63,918 nt of DNA from JALQUL01 sp040382935 (GTDB taxonomy: Bacteria; Pseudomonadota; Gammaproteobacteria; Burkholderiales; Burkholderiaceae_C), in the NCBI GenBank assembly GCA_040382935.1, contig JBEIEP010000017.1, positions 1 through 63,918 on the forward strand, in the 5' to 3' direction. The notes beneath the pieces were generated by a model. The model had not been told where the DNA came from, made no database searches, and worked only from the letters and a program-made list of their open reading frames with translations. This document shows, piece after piece, positions 1 through 8,585 of the stretch. The translations under genes and the position numbers were made by a program. How positions within the stretch are numbered: the first letter of the stretch is position 1; each line of letters starts with the position of its first letter.

Positions 1-27
1 ATCTACGGTAATATCTATTCCAGCCAT
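1..27 (-). CDS. N-terminal start of an unidentified gene running off the left edge
   Basis: On the minus strand an ATG at 27 opens a frame reading MAGIDITVD before the window ends. A good ribosome binding site (GGAAGGAG, about 8 bases upstream) supports a genuine start. Nine residues are too few to identify the product. It would be transcribed away from the hydrolase gene at 284. Confidence 0.4.
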
Positions 28-283
28 CGCACTCACTCCTTCCTTGGTTAACAAAATCTGTCTCGATAACTCGATTCTGTCAAACTCGGAGAGCTGCGAT
101 GGCTACCCCTTTAATTTGCAGCAGTTTAGGGACTTAATCCTACCCCGCTCGCGCCTGCGCATGAGAAAACATATCCAAAAGTTTAAATTTATTGCGTAGG
201 CTAAGACTGGGAAACCCTATTCAAAGCAGTCAAGTAATCGAATATCGCCCATAGTTGTTCCACCATCTTTTACCTTACCCACC
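28..283. other. Divergent intergenic region
   Basis: This A+T-richer stretch separates the leftward edge gene from the rightward hydrolase at 284. It must hold the promoters of both. I see no convincing consensus promoter, operator or terminator in it. Confidence 0.4.
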
Positions 284-1084
284 ATGACGACTTCTTTAAA
301 AATTGGCATCAGCGCCTGCCTGATGCACCCCGACCCAAACCGACCTGTTTTCGCTCCCAAAACCCTGCATTACATTGAAGAATCCGTCCCCCACTGGGTC
401 ATGGCAGGGGGTGCCCTGCCGGTCATGATCCCCAAACCTGACGGCCCTACCTATCGAGGTACGGTCACTGTGGCCGACTATGCCCAGTGGCTGGATGGAC
501 TGATTTTGCACGGCGGTGCCGATGTGTGGCCTGGCAACTACGGCGAGACTGCGCTTGATCCCCGCTGGAATGGTGACCAGGCGCGCGACATTTATGAGAT
601 TGAATTGGTCAAAGCCTTTGTTGATGTGGGCAAACCCGTATTTGGTATTTGCCGAGGTTTGCAACTGATTAACGTGGCCTTTGGTGGCACCTTGTACCAA
701 GATATTGCTACCCAACGTCCTGGTTCTTTGGTGCACCGCGATGCCGATATTTACGACCAAAATTTGCACACCCTAGAACTCGTTGAAGGTACCCGGCTGG
801 CCAGCCTTTTGGCCGGCGATGAAAGCCGCACCATTAACAGTGTGCACCACCAAGCGGTTAAAGACCTAGCCCCCGAATTTATTGTAGAAGCCAAGTGCCC
901 GGTGGACGGCACCATAGAGGCCATACGCCATACCGGCAAGGCCTGGGTGGCGGCGGCGCAGTGGCACCCCGAGTTTCACAAACCCGAGTACGGCACCATC
1001 AACGACGATGTGCTGTTGCAGGACTTTCTAAACGCCGCGCAAACCCGCCAGCAGGCGGGTCCACTCCATCGCGACCATCGCTAA
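284..1084 (+). CDS. Gamma-glutamyl-gamma-aminobutyrate hydrolase family protein (class I glutamine amidotransferase, peptidase C26)
   Basis: Predicted cytoplasmic hydrolase that cleaves gamma-glutamyl amides. The best-known relative is PuuD, which releases GABA from gamma-glutamyl-GABA in putrescine breakdown. The 266-residue length is normal for a stand-alone class I glutamine amidotransferase domain. The nucleophile elbow GICRGLQLIN puts the catalytic Cys at residue 123, and QWHPE supplies His228 and Glu230, completing the triad. The family motif LHGGADVWP lies near residue 75. No other puu gene adjoins it; the nearest possible partner is the aldehyde dehydrogenase at 31.4 kb. The exact substrate is therefore inferred only at family level. 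Confidence 0.88.
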   Translation: MTTSLKIGISACLMHPDPNRPVFAPKTLHYIEESVPHWVMAGGALPVMIPKPDGPTYRGTVTVADYAQWLDGLILHGGADVWPGNYGETALDPRWNGDQARDIYEIELVKAFVDVGKPVFGICRGLQLINVAFGGTLYQDIATQRPGSLVHRDADIYDQNLHTLELVEGTRLASLLAGDESRTINSVHHQAVKDLAPEFIVEAKCPVDGTIEAIRHTGKAWVAAAQWHPEFHKPEYGTINDDVLLQDFLNAAQTRQQAGPLHRDHR

Positions 1085-1153
1085 TTTATCCCCAAGAACC
1101 CTATTCCGATGGCCTCACCCACCCCGTCCATCACCCACCCTGCCACAGGCTAG

Positions 1154-1441
1154 GTGTTCACACCAATCCGCGCTGACCCGGCCCAATCCCTTGCCGCCCA
1201 GTTTGCACCAGCTGCACAGGGCCAGCGCGAATGGCCCGCCGTGCCCCTGCCCGAGCGCACGGCCTGCATCCTGTGCTTTCGGTGGCGCGGTGTGCAATAT
1301 CTGGGCCTAGAACTACCCCTGCTGGCATACGTGAACCATCCGAATGTGGTGCATAGTTGGCGGCAATTGTGGGGGCCGGTGATCGCACTTTATTGGACCA
1401 AGAATAACCCCCAGTCAAAGATTGCCGCTAAGGTTGACTGA
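1154..1441 (+). CDS. Hypothetical protein, doubtful or decayed
   Basis: A 95-residue frame from a GTG start. I do not recognise a family. The middle holds two cysteines (ACILCFRW) and the end is aromatic-rich (HSWRQLWGPVIALYW). The same frame continues upstream through an in-frame TAG at 1151-1153 to an ATG at 1109 (MASPTPSITHPATG). The gene may therefore be longer and interrupted by a nonsense mutation, or the frame may be accidental. It fills the gap between the hydrolase and the toxin-antitoxin pair. There is no clear ribosome binding site before the GTG. Confidence 0.3.
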   Translation: MFTPIRADPAQSLAAQFAPAAQGQREWPAVPLPERTACILCFRWRGVQYLGLELPLLAYVNHPNVVHSWRQLWGPVIALYWTKNNPQSKIAAKVD

Positions 1442-1454
1442 CTATTGATAACAC

Positions 1455-1470
1455 TTACAATGCACTGTAA
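1455..1470. promoter_or_regulatory. Near-perfect palindrome before the ParD-like antitoxin gene, likely operator
   Basis: TTACAATGCACTGTAA is a 16-base dyad with one mismatched pair, centred on TGCA and 24 bases before the antitoxin start. Ribbon-helix-helix antitoxins usually bind such palindromes to repress their own operon, so autoregulation is a reasonable inference. Confidence 0.5.
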
Positions 1471-1493
1471 TACACTGACTTCAACGCATAACA

Positions 1494-1754
1494 ATGCCCA
1501 TCTCTCCAGCAAAAGAAGCACTGACCCGAACCATTAACGTACGCGTCCCAGCCAGCGTTTATGAGCAACTAGAAAGCTTGGCCAATTCAACCGCCCGAAC
1601 CAAGAGCTTCTTGACCGTCCAAGCCCTTTCAAACTACCTAGAGACACAAAGCTGGCAGATCAAAGAGATTGAAGCAGGCCTTGCAGAAGCCGATGCCGGA
1701 GACTTGGCAACTGATGCACAAGTCAACGCGGTTTTTGCCAAGTATGGAGCGTAA
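1494..1754 (+). CDS. ParD/CopG-like ribbon-helix-helix antitoxin
   Basis: Small 86-residue protein. The N-terminal part (TRTINVRVPASVYEQLESLA, about residues 10-30) matches a ribbon-helix-helix DNA-binding fold: a beta strand followed by two helices. The acidic C-terminal tail (about residues 58-86) is the usual toxin-binding part of a ParD-type antitoxin. It overlaps the next gene by 11 bases, so the two are translationally coupled. It probably neutralises the downstream ParE-like toxin and represses the operon through the palindrome at 1455. The family call is firm from fold and context, the exact subfamily less so. Confidence 0.8.
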   Translation: MPISPAKEALTRTINVRVPASVYEQLESLANSTARTKSFLTVQALSNYLETQSWQIKEIEAGLAEADAGDLATDAQVNAVFAKYGA

Positions 1755-2016
1755 GCTGCGCTGGACCAAGCTGGCACTTGGTCGCCTCGATGACATAGCC
1801 GATTACATCGCCAAAGACAATCCGGCCAGGGCAACAACATTCGTCAAAGAGTTACGCCAGAAAGTGGAAATTTTGAAGTCCCACCAGCTAGGCAACGCAG
1901 GCCGCGTGTTTGGAACCAAAGAGCTGGTCTTGCACAAAAACTACTTGTCGGTCTACCGGGTGATCGACAGCGAGGTGCAGATGCTCACGATTTTGCATAC
2001 GGCGCAGAACAGGTGA
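1744..2016 (+). CDS. ParE/RelE-family toxin
   Basis: A 90-residue basic protein of the RelE/ParE superfamily, whose members poison gyrase or cleave ribosome-bound mRNA. The N-terminus KLRWTKLALGRLDDIADYIA and the late motif KNYLSVYRVIDSEVQMLTILHTAQ are characteristic of ParE-like toxins. I place the start at the ATG at 1744, which gives the standard length and the usual short overlap with the antitoxin. A longer frame from 1669 would lie inside the antitoxin gene. ParE would act on DNA gyrase, but the sequence alone does not separate this from RelE-like RNase activity. Confidence 0.82.
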   Translation: MERKLRWTKLALGRLDDIADYIAKDNPARATTFVKELRQKVEILKSHQLGNAGRVFGTKELVLHKNYLSVYRVIDSEVQMLTILHTAQNR

Positions 2017-2129
2017 ATCACATAACCGTGTAGCAGCATTCAGAGGCGGGTTCAACTCTTTTGTTGTTTGAATAGACGGGTTATTGGGGAGGAACACCGA
2101 GGTTGATGGTGTCAGCAACAGCCATGCCC

Positions 2130-3362
2130 CTACTCATACCGCAACGCCTCAATAGGCAACAACCTAGACGCCAGCCGTGCCGGGTAAAACCCAAAAAACA
2201 CGCCCACCAGCCCTGAAAAACCCACTGCCAGTAGCACCGCTGGGGCGCTGATTTGGGCTTGCCATTGGGTGAGACTGGCCACGGCCCAGGTGGCCCCTGC
2301 GCCCAGCACCACGCCTATGGCACCGCCTATCAGGCTTAGGGTGACGGCCTCTACCAAAAACTGGGTGAGTATGTCTTTGCCCCTGGCACCTACGGCCATG
2401 CGCAGGCCGATTTCTTTGGTGCGCTCTGTCACGCTGACCAGCATGATGTTCATGATGCCTATGCCGCCAATCACTAAGCTGATGCCCGCCACCGCCGCCA
2501 GTAGCAGCGTCATGACTTGGGTGGATTCTTCTTGGGCCTGCAAAATTTCGGTTAGGTTGCGCACGGTAAAGGGGTCGTCGGCCCCGGCTTGTACTTTGAG
2601 GCGCTGGCGCAGCAAGTCTTTGATACCCTCTTCGGCGTCTTTCATGCTTTGGCCGTCGCGCACCTTTACGCTGATAGAGCCAACCCGTTTGAGCTTGCCC
2701 GACTGGGCACCGCTAATGCGGTTGCGAAAGGTGGACAAGGGCACCACCACCACGTCGTCTTGGTCTTGCCCCATGGCGTTTTGCCCTTTGCGGGCCAGCA
2801 CACCAATTACCGTGACCGGCACTTTTTTAACCCGCATCACTTGATCAATAGGGTCCTGGTCGCCAAACAACTGGGTGGCCACGGTTTGCCCTATCACGGC
2901 CACTTTGGATGAGCCTTGAACCTCGGCCGGGTCAAAGGTACGGCCTGCCACCAAGGCCCACTCGCGCACTTCAAACCAGTCGTTGGTCACACCCACCACG
3001 CTGCTGCTCCAGTTGATGTTGCCCACCACCAACTGCGCCGCACCTCTGGATGTGGGAGCCGCCGCCTGCACCTCGGGCACGTCACGGGCAATGGCCACGG
3101 CGTCGTCTTCGGTCAGGTTTTGGCCGGTTTGTGCGCCCAGCCGAGCGCCACCCTGGGTCACAGAACCGGGGAACACCAGCATGATGTTAGAGCCCAAGCC
3201 CTTGATTTGTTCTTTGACGCGGGCGGTGGCCCCCTCGCCCAGCGCCACCATGGTGATGACCGCCGCCACCCCAATAATGATGCCCAGCATGGTAAGCACG
3301 CTGCGCAGGGTGTTGGCGGCCAAGGCCCGCAGGGCACTGCGCACGGCAGCCCAAAAGCTCAT
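2130..3362 (-). CDS. MacB-like ABC transporter permease (FtsX/MacB_PCD)
   Basis: Inner-membrane permease of 410 residues. It has one N-terminal membrane segment (TLRSVLTMLGIIIGVAAVIT), a large periplasmic MacB_PCD-type domain (about residues 50-260) and three C-terminal membrane segments in an FtsX domain (from about residue 285, with TERTKEIGLRMAVGAR). Start chosen at 3362 because it overlaps the ATPase stop by four bases (ATGA); longer starts would intrude on that gene. It forms an operon with the ATPase and the MacA-like adaptor upstream. Such tripartite pumps use a TolC-like outer-membrane channel, which is not encoded here. Substrate unknown: peptide, macrolide or siderophore export are all seen in the family. 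Confidence 0.88.
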   Translation of the reverse strand: MSFWAAVRSALRALAANTLRSVLTMLGIIIGVAAVITMVALGEGATARVKEQIKGLGSNIMLVFPGSVTQGGARLGAQTGQNLTEDDAVAIARDVPEVQAAAPTSRGAAQLVVGNINWSSSVVGVTNDWFEVREWALVAGRTFDPAEVQGSSKVAVIGQTVATQLFGDQDPIDQVMRVKKVPVTVIGVLARKGQNAMGQDQDDVVVVPLSTFRNRISGAQSGKLKRVGSISVKVRDGQSMKDAEEGIKDLLRQRLKVQAGADDPFTVRNLTEILQAQEESTQVMTLLLAAVAGISLVIGGIGIMNIMLVSVTERTKEIGLRMAVGARGKDILTQFLVEAVTLSLIGGAIGVVLGAGATWAVASLTQWQAQISAPAVLLAVGFSGLVGVFFGFYPARLASRLLPIEALRYE

Positions 3363-4099
3363 GGCAACACCTCTGTGGAACGCTTGGGATTGGGCCGGTC
3401 TTCTAGGATTTGGCCGTCTTTGAACACCACCGTGCGGTGCGCCCACTGGGCCACATCGGATTCGTGGGTGACCAACACCACTGTCATGCCTTGCTGGTTA
3501 AGGTCAGTCAGCAATTGCATGATGTCGTGACTGGTTTGGGAGTCCAAGGCACCCGTCGGCTCGTCCGCCAAAATCAATTGCGGCCGGTTGACTAGGGCCC
3601 GCGCAATCGCCACGCGCTGCTGCTGGCCCCCAGACAATTCGTTGGGTGTGTGGTCGCTGCGGTCTGCCAGGCCCACGGTTTGTAGCGACGCCATGGCCCG
3701 CTCTCTGCGCTCTGGAGCGGGCACTCCGGCGTACAACATGGGCAGTTCCACATTCTCGCGTGCACTGGTGCGGGGCAATAAATTGAATTGCTGGAACACA
3801 AAGCCTATGCGCCGGTTGCGAATGGACGCCAGTTGGTCACCCGTCATTTGGTGCACCGGTTCACCGGCCAGCTCATAGCTGCCACTGGTGGGCCTATCCA
3901 AACAACCCAGGATGTTCATTAAGGTGGATTTGCCCGAGCCCGAGGCCCCCATAATGGCCACAAAGTCGCCTTGGTTAACCGTGATGGACACACCACGCAG
4001 CGCATGCACGGTTTGGCTCACCCCGGCCGCCCGCTGCTTGGCCGACCCCATGGGGTAGGACTTGGCCAAGGCCTGGGCCACAATAAGCGCTTGCGACAT
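3359..4099 (-). CDS. MacB/LolD-type ABC transporter ATP-binding protein
   Basis: Cytoplasmic ATPase of 246 residues. It carries Walker A (GASGSGKST), the Q-loop (FVFQQFNLLPRTSA), the ABC signature (NELSGGQQQR) and Walker B (LILADEPTGALD). In E. coli MacB the ATPase and permease are fused, whereas here they are separate coupled genes, as is common in other bacteria. Start placed at 4099, giving MSQALIVAQALAKSYPMG as a normal N-terminus. Ten bases separate it from the adaptor gene stop. It powers the permease encoded immediately downstream. Confidence 0.9.
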   Translation of the reverse strand: MSQALIVAQALAKSYPMGSAKQRAAGVSQTVHALRGVSITVNQGDFVAIMGASGSGKSTLMNILGCLDRPTSGSYELAGEPVHQMTGDQLASIRNRRIGFVFQQFNLLPRTSARENVELPMLYAGVPAPERRERAMASLQTVGLADRSDHTPNELSGGQQQRVAIARALVNRPQLILADEPTGALDSQTSHDIMQLLTDLNQQGMTVVLVTHESDVAQWAHRTVVFKDGQILEDRPNPKRSTEVLP

Positions 4100-4109
4100 G
4101 GGTACTGGC

Positions 4110-5807
4110 TTAAAACGGCAGCCGTGGGCCACTGGGCCGCTGTGAACCGCCCGATGCCCCACCACCAGACGTGCCGCCACCACCGGCCTGCGCCAAGCCC
4201 ACAATCACCTGGCTGCCTTCAGTGACTTCATTGGCCCCCGGTCCCACCAACAATTCGGTAAAGGTACCATCCGAGATGCCCAAGCGCACATTGATGGCGC
4301 GTGGCTTGCCGTCTGCACCCAACAAATAAACACGCCCACGCGATTGCTGGCGGTTGGCCAACTCCACCAACAAAGTCTGGCCCCCAGTACGCGCCTGTTG
4401 CTGCGCCACCAACACCGCGTACTTGGCTTTTTGGTCTTTGTTCAAAATATTGTTAATCGCCGCACGCATAGGCACGATCACCTTGTCGCGCTCCAGCGCA
4501 CGTTGGTCCTCGGGCATTTCGCGCAAGGCCATTAACTTGGGGCGGTACTCCGTCAAAATCGCGTCCAACTTGGCCTGCTGGGACTCGTTCAAACCCAGTT
4601 GCTCCACCAATCGATCACGCAAGCCCGCGCCCGCGCCCTGTGCATACGCGGTCCCCACCAAAGCCGAAACCACCCAATCGGCCGAACGCAACAAAGGGTT
4701 GCTACCCAGTTGCCCGACCGCGCCAGACGCGGGTGCAGAGGCGGCCCCAGCCGGAGCAGGTTCCACCCCAGCAATACGCATTCTTAGCGCCGCGTTGGGT
4801 ACTTTAAGCACCCCTTCGCGGGTGTCCGTTATCACCCGCACATTGGCCGTCATGCCCGGCAACAATCGGCCACCCGCGTTGGAGAACCCAATCACGGCCG
4901 TATAGGTCACCACATTGGCCACGGTTTGCGCCGCGTTACGCACTTGCTTGACCTCGCCCTCAAAGATTTGCCCGGCAAAGGCGTCCACGGTAAAGGTCGC
5001 TTTTTGGCTCGCCTTAACCCGCCCTATATCGCTTTCGTCTATGCTGGCATCCACCTGCATGTCCGACAGGTTTTGCGCAATCACAAACAACTCGGGCGAT
5101 TGCAAACTGGCCGCCACGGTTTGGCCTTTTTCAACGGCACGTTTGATCACAATGCCATTCACGGGTGAGCGGATTTTGGTGCGCTCCAAATCAATACGCG
5201 CCTGCGCCAAAATCGCTTCGCGCTGGCTCACGTTGGCCTGCACGGATTTGATTTGGGCCTCGGTCACAGCCAGTTGGGCCTGTGCACCTTTTAGGGACTC
5301 GCCCGCAACGCTGGCCACGGCCCGCGCTTTGTCACCCTCGCTTTGCGCGATAAATTGCTGGGCCACCAAACTTTCTTTACGGGCTAAATCACGCCGCGCT
5401 TCGTCTAGGTCTAACTGCGCCCTAGACACCTGCACTTTGCTGGCCGAGATATTGGCCTGCGCCGTCAGCACCTGTGCCCGCGCTGCGTCTACATCGGCCT
5501 GTGCGGAGCGCACGCGGTACTCAAAGGTTTCGGGGTCGATTTGGGCAATCAGTTGGCCCGCCTTGACCACGCTGTTAAAGTCCACCAGCAACTCTTTGAG
5601 CTGCCCACTGACCTGTGTGCCCACCGACACTTGGGTAACAGGGTTGACCGTGCCGCTGGCCGACACCGTGGACTGCACATTACCGCGCTCGATGCGGGCC
5701 GTTTTGTACTGTACGGTGTCGCCTTCTTTGTAATTCAAATAGCCATACACGCAGGCCACCACGACAAGGGCTATGACCCCCACTGCAATCAAGAGACGTT
5801 TGTTCAT
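4110..5807 (-). CDS. MacA-like periplasmic adaptor (RND/HlyD family) with an inserted LTxxQ-like segment
   Basis: Periplasmic membrane-fusion protein anchored by an N-terminal segment (LLIAVGVIALVVVACVYGYL). Recognisable parts are the biotinyl-lipoyl half (VSASGTVNPVTQVSVGTQVSGQ), a long coiled-coil hairpin (about residues 85-210) and a beta-barrel (RSPVNGIVIKRAVEKGQTV onward). At 565 residues it is well over 100 longer than ordinary MacA proteins. The extra length lies after about residue 345: an Ala/Pro/Gly-rich linker and a helical stretch (LGLNESQQAKLDAIL ... LNKDQKAKYAVLV) resembling the LTxxQ motifs of Spy/CpxP chaperones. It is first gene of the exporter operon. The adaptor role is firm; the meaning of the insert is open. 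Confidence 0.87.
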   Translation of the reverse strand: MNKRLLIAVGVIALVVVACVYGYLNYKEGDTVQYKTARIERGNVQSTVSASGTVNPVTQVSVGTQVSGQLKELLVDFNSVVKAGQLIAQIDPETFEYRVRSAQADVDAARAQVLTAQANISASKVQVSRAQLDLDEARRDLARKESLVAQQFIAQSEGDKARAVASVAGESLKGAQAQLAVTEAQIKSVQANVSQREAILAQARIDLERTKIRSPVNGIVIKRAVEKGQTVAASLQSPELFVIAQNLSDMQVDASIDESDIGRVKASQKATFTVDAFAGQIFEGEVKQVRNAAQTVANVVTYTAVIGFSNAGGRLLPGMTANVRVITDTREGVLKVPNAALRMRIAGVEPAPAGAASAPASGAVGQLGSNPLLRSADWVVSALVGTAYAQGAGAGLRDRLVEQLGLNESQQAKLDAILTEYRPKLMALREMPEDQRALERDKVIVPMRAAINNILNKDQKAKYAVLVAQQQARTGGQTLLVELANRQQSRGRVYLLGADGKPRAINVRLGISDGTFTELLVGPGANEVTEGSQVIVGLAQAGGGGTSGGGASGGSQRPSGPRLPF

Positions 5808-5865
5808 GGTGTCATTTTAGACACAGACCACGCCACCGCTAAGGGCGTTACCGGCCGCCGGTTCT

Positions 5866-7686
5866 TCAAGGTGTTAACGATTTTCCTAATTTTTTGGCTT
5901 TTTCGTAGATGCGCTTCCACCAAGGGGGGCGTGGGGGCTTGGCGGGAGGCACTGCGTCAGCGGTGGCAGATGCCACTGGGACCTCTGCTGATTCATTGGT
6001 ATCGCCGTACAGCTGCGCGTTAGGAATGTCGTTGATGTCTAGCATTGACCACCCGGTCAGGCGCGCCAGGGTTTGCTTTTCTTGAGCCAAACGAGGGGGC
6101 AATTCGACCTCGTAATAGCGTGTCGCCCTGTCCAAACTGGCCTGCTTAGCCAACGAGCAGGTACTGATGCAGGACGCCAGCAAACCCGGCTCGGTTTTGC
6201 TTTCGGTGCTACCCACACCCACCGGCAGCACGTTGTGGTTGAGCATTTTTTGGGCCGCAGGCAAACGGGCCTTGCACATCAATTCACAGTCGGTGGCACC
6301 CAGCCGGTTGCCGCACTGGGCGACGTTAGAAGCGAACGGATGCCGAATCACATACCTTGTCTGCCAGTGGCGGCGGTCTTTGGTTTGCGTAAGTACCAGG
6401 TCGTCTGTCACTGTTCGGGCGGTATAGCGCATATGCAGGCGCGTTAGCAACACCGGCGGTCCAGCGCTGGCGCCCGCACCGGGAAAGCCCCTTGTTAGCG
6501 ACTTTTGTAGCAACTCCAGTCCAGTTGGCGTCGCCTCTGAGGGGCCTACTTCACTTAACCAAAACACCCCGGCTCTGCGCAATTCCTCTGGATTTAAGGG
6601 CGCGGCAGTGCAGGGTTCACACCCCGCCATGTCCCAAAAATACTCGGTAAACACAGCCTTGTAGTCCTCACGCTGCGCAGCAAAATCAAAAGTGGCACGG
6701 TAAAAGTCCTTGAACCGGGGTTTGACAAAGAACGGAATGTTCTCGTTCGCAGGCACCTTCAATGTCTTGAAATTGCTGCTTTCCACCCGTCCCTGACGCG
6801 TTAACACATAGACCACCAGGTCTTGCGGCTTATCAGGTGGTGCATTCAGGGTCCCCAGCCGCATGGGGAGTATGAATTTATCGGTCTCAAAACCAAACTG
6901 CAAAGGTCTTAGCGTTGTGAGGCCCGATTTTTCAAGTTCCCTGAGGTTGACTTTGACCACGAAAAACTTCATCCCGGCAGCCAGGTAAGACCGCAAAGCA
7001 GCGCCTGCCCCCTTGGGTACTCGGTACCCGTTATCGGCCAACCAGGTCTCTAGGCCCTCGGACTGCGTAGCCGACAGATTCACGATGTCGTATTCGCCCA
7101 GCGTGTATTGGTTTTCCACCCGAACGCCCATCGCCTTGTCACGTTCGGCTTGCAACTCGGATCGAAACACTGACGATGGCGCTGGCGGCAGCGCCATTTT
7201 CAGCAAGGTGCTATCGCTTGGAGCACGCCCCCATTGCAACTCCATTTGGCAGGGGTCGTTGTCGTAATGCTCGGCCAGCCGTGGGGTGGAATAGGCATCC
7301 AGTCGATCAAACAAGGTTTTGTCTACGATGCGCACCTGACCTCTTTCGACCAAGGCTGGGGTAGGAATAACCAATGCAAAGTCGGCCAGTGGCCCCCTGA
7401 AATCGTTTTGCAAGGTGAGTACGGTGCGGTTGCCCTCGCGCACCATGATGACCTGGCTGGTCTCATTGCTTAGTGCCGAATCGGTACGGCTCACGTACAA
7501 ACCGCAGAAGGCATAAGCCGTAGGGGCCCACCCCAAACCCAGTAACAACACCCATGCCGAGAGGCGACGCAACAACCCGCAAAGCGCTGAAAATAGGCCT
7601 TGGTCTGCGTCTTTGAACTTGAGGGTTCTGCGCCTAATCAAGGCCATGGCATTAGGACTCCGGTAAAGAGGGACATTGTCAGTCAC
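5866..7686 (-). CDS. DUF2330 domain-containing secreted or membrane protein
   Basis: A 606-residue protein with an N-terminal hydrophobic segment (AWVLLLGLGWAPTAYA, about residues 45-60) that looks like a signal peptide, followed at once by the conserved DUF2330 opening FCGLYVSRTDSALSNETSQV. Several cysteines after about residue 360 (GCEPCTAAP; CGNRLGATDCELMCKARL; CISTCS) suggest disulphides in the periplasm. The C-terminus is Pro-rich and basic. The stretch before the signal peptide is long, so a later start such as the Met at residue 14 is possible. Function unknown. The gene stands alone between the exporter operon and the membrane genes transcribed the other way. Confidence 0.75.
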   Translation of the reverse strand: MTDNVPLYRSPNAMALIRRRTLKFKDADQGLFSALCGLLRRLSAWVLLLGLGWAPTAYAFCGLYVSRTDSALSNETSQVIMVREGNRTVLTLQNDFRGPLADFALVIPTPALVERGQVRIVDKTLFDRLDAYSTPRLAEHYDNDPCQMELQWGRAPSDSTLLKMALPPAPSSVFRSELQAERDKAMGVRVENQYTLGEYDIVNLSATQSEGLETWLADNGYRVPKGAGAALRSYLAAGMKFFVVKVNLRELEKSGLTTLRPLQFGFETDKFILPMRLGTLNAPPDKPQDLVVYVLTRQGRVESSNFKTLKVPANENIPFFVKPRFKDFYRATFDFAAQREDYKAVFTEYFWDMAGCEPCTAAPLNPEELRRAGVFWLSEVGPSEATPTGLELLQKSLTRGFPGAGASAGPPVLLTRLHMRYTARTVTDDLVLTQTKDRRHWQTRYVIRHPFASNVAQCGNRLGATDCELMCKARLPAAQKMLNHNVLPVGVGSTESKTEPGLLASCISTCSLAKQASLDRATRYYEVELPPRLAQEKQTLARLTGWSMLDINDIPNAQLYGDTNESAEVPVASATADAVPPAKPPRPPWWKRIYEKAKKLGKSLTP

Positions 7687-7710
7687 GGGGGCGGTTCATC
7701 GGGCTATCGT

Positions 7711-7720
7711 CCCCCCCCCC
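7711..7720. repeat. C10/G10 homopolymer tract before the DUF2330 gene
   Basis: Ten consecutive C on the plus strand (G10 on the coding strand of the DUF2330 gene) lie 25-34 bases before that gene's start. Tracts of this length are prone to slippage, both in cells and in sequencing. Confidence 0.6.
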
Positions 7721-7861
7721 TTTGTAATGATTTGCAAACGCATTTCAGACCTTCTGGCCGTCGTACTATCGCGCCTGGATGCGCTTTGTCGCATACCCTT
7801 TGCCTTGGCGATGGGTATACAGGACACTGGCGTCCATCACTTAACAAGCTCCCATTTCATC

Positions 7862-8275
7862 ATGCAATTAACACCTGTTATCGCCATCCACATGACCGCC
7901 GCTCTGGCCGCAGTGGCCTTAGGTCCCTTTGTCATTCATGCACGTTTGGGCAAAAAGATCAAACCCTGGCTGCACCGGGGCCTGGGCTACGCATGGGTCA
8001 CCTTGATGGTGTTGGCGGCTGTGAGTGCGATTTTTATCCGAGACTTTAGCCTGCCCAATATCGCAGGCTATACACCCATTCACCTACTCATCCCCTATAC
8101 CCTGTTAGGTCTGTTCAAGGCCTTTCAGTTTTTGGCAAAAAAAGACATCCAGAATCACCGCAAAGCCATGCTAGGCCTGTACGTGGGTGCGTGTGTGGTT
8201 GCGGGTGCATTTACACTGCTACCCAATCGCTACCTAGGCAATTTGGTGTGGCACCAATGGCTGGGATTGATTTGA
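7862..8275 (+). CDS. DUF2306-like small membrane protein
   Basis: Inner-membrane protein of 137 residues with four predicted membrane helices (ALAAVALGPFVIHA; GYAWVTLMVLAAVSAIFI; IHLLIPYTLLGLFKAFQFL; AMLGLYVGACVVAGAFTLL). The conserved HRxxG and NHRKAMLG motifs are typical of the DUF2306/YozB-like family. Start chosen at 7862 because the frame upstream is not protein-like and contains the C10 tract. It is followed after ten bases by the 2TM gene and then the LytS-like kinase. Function unknown. Confidence 0.72.
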   Translation: MQLTPVIAIHMTAALAAVALGPFVIHARLGKKIKPWLHRGLGYAWVTLMVLAAVSAIFIRDFSLPNIAGYTPIHLLIPYTLLGLFKAFQFLAKKDIQNHRKAMLGLYVGACVVAGAFTLLPNRYLGNLVWHQWLGLI

Positions 8276-8285
8276 AAGGCTGACC

Positions 8286-8564
8286 ATGACCTCTTACACC
8301 GACGAACAAATTGAAAAACTCGCCAAACGCCGTGCCAAAGCCAAGATGGGTTGGTTGATACATGCTTTTGTGTACTTTTGTGTCAACTTTGGATGGTTGT
8401 TGCTAGCGACATTGAACGACAGGCCTTACCGCTGGGTGGCGGCGCTGGGTTGGGGCTTGGGCCTGGCCTTACACGGTTTTGCGGTTTGGTTTTTGCAACC
8501 TGGCAACACTTTTTCAGAGCGCATGATTGAGCACGAGCGGCAAAAATTGAAAAACCGTCAGTAG
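8286..8564 (+). CDS. 2TM domain-containing protein
   Basis: A 92-residue protein with the 2TM-domain layout: a charged N-terminal helix (DEQIEKLAKRRAKAKMG), then two membrane segments (LIHAFVYFCVNFGWLLLATL and WVAALGWGLGLALHGFAVWF) and a basic tail (MIEHERQKLKN). Such domains occur alone or at the N-terminus of LytS/LytTR-type sensor proteins. Here the gene lies 21 bases before the sensor kinase, so a role in that signalling unit is plausible but inferred from position. Confidence 0.75.
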   Translation: MTSYTDEQIEKLAKRRAKAKMGWLIHAFVYFCVNFGWLLLATLNDRPYRWVAALGWGLGLALHGFAVWFLQPGNTFSERMIEHERQKLKNRQ

Positions 8565-8585
8565 CCCACAACAACAGCATTAACC

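Noticed and set aside
4915..5733. Long plus-strand frame antisense to the MacA-like gene
   Set aside because: Low-complexity Ser/Ala/Cys/Thr composition typical of a shadow frame.
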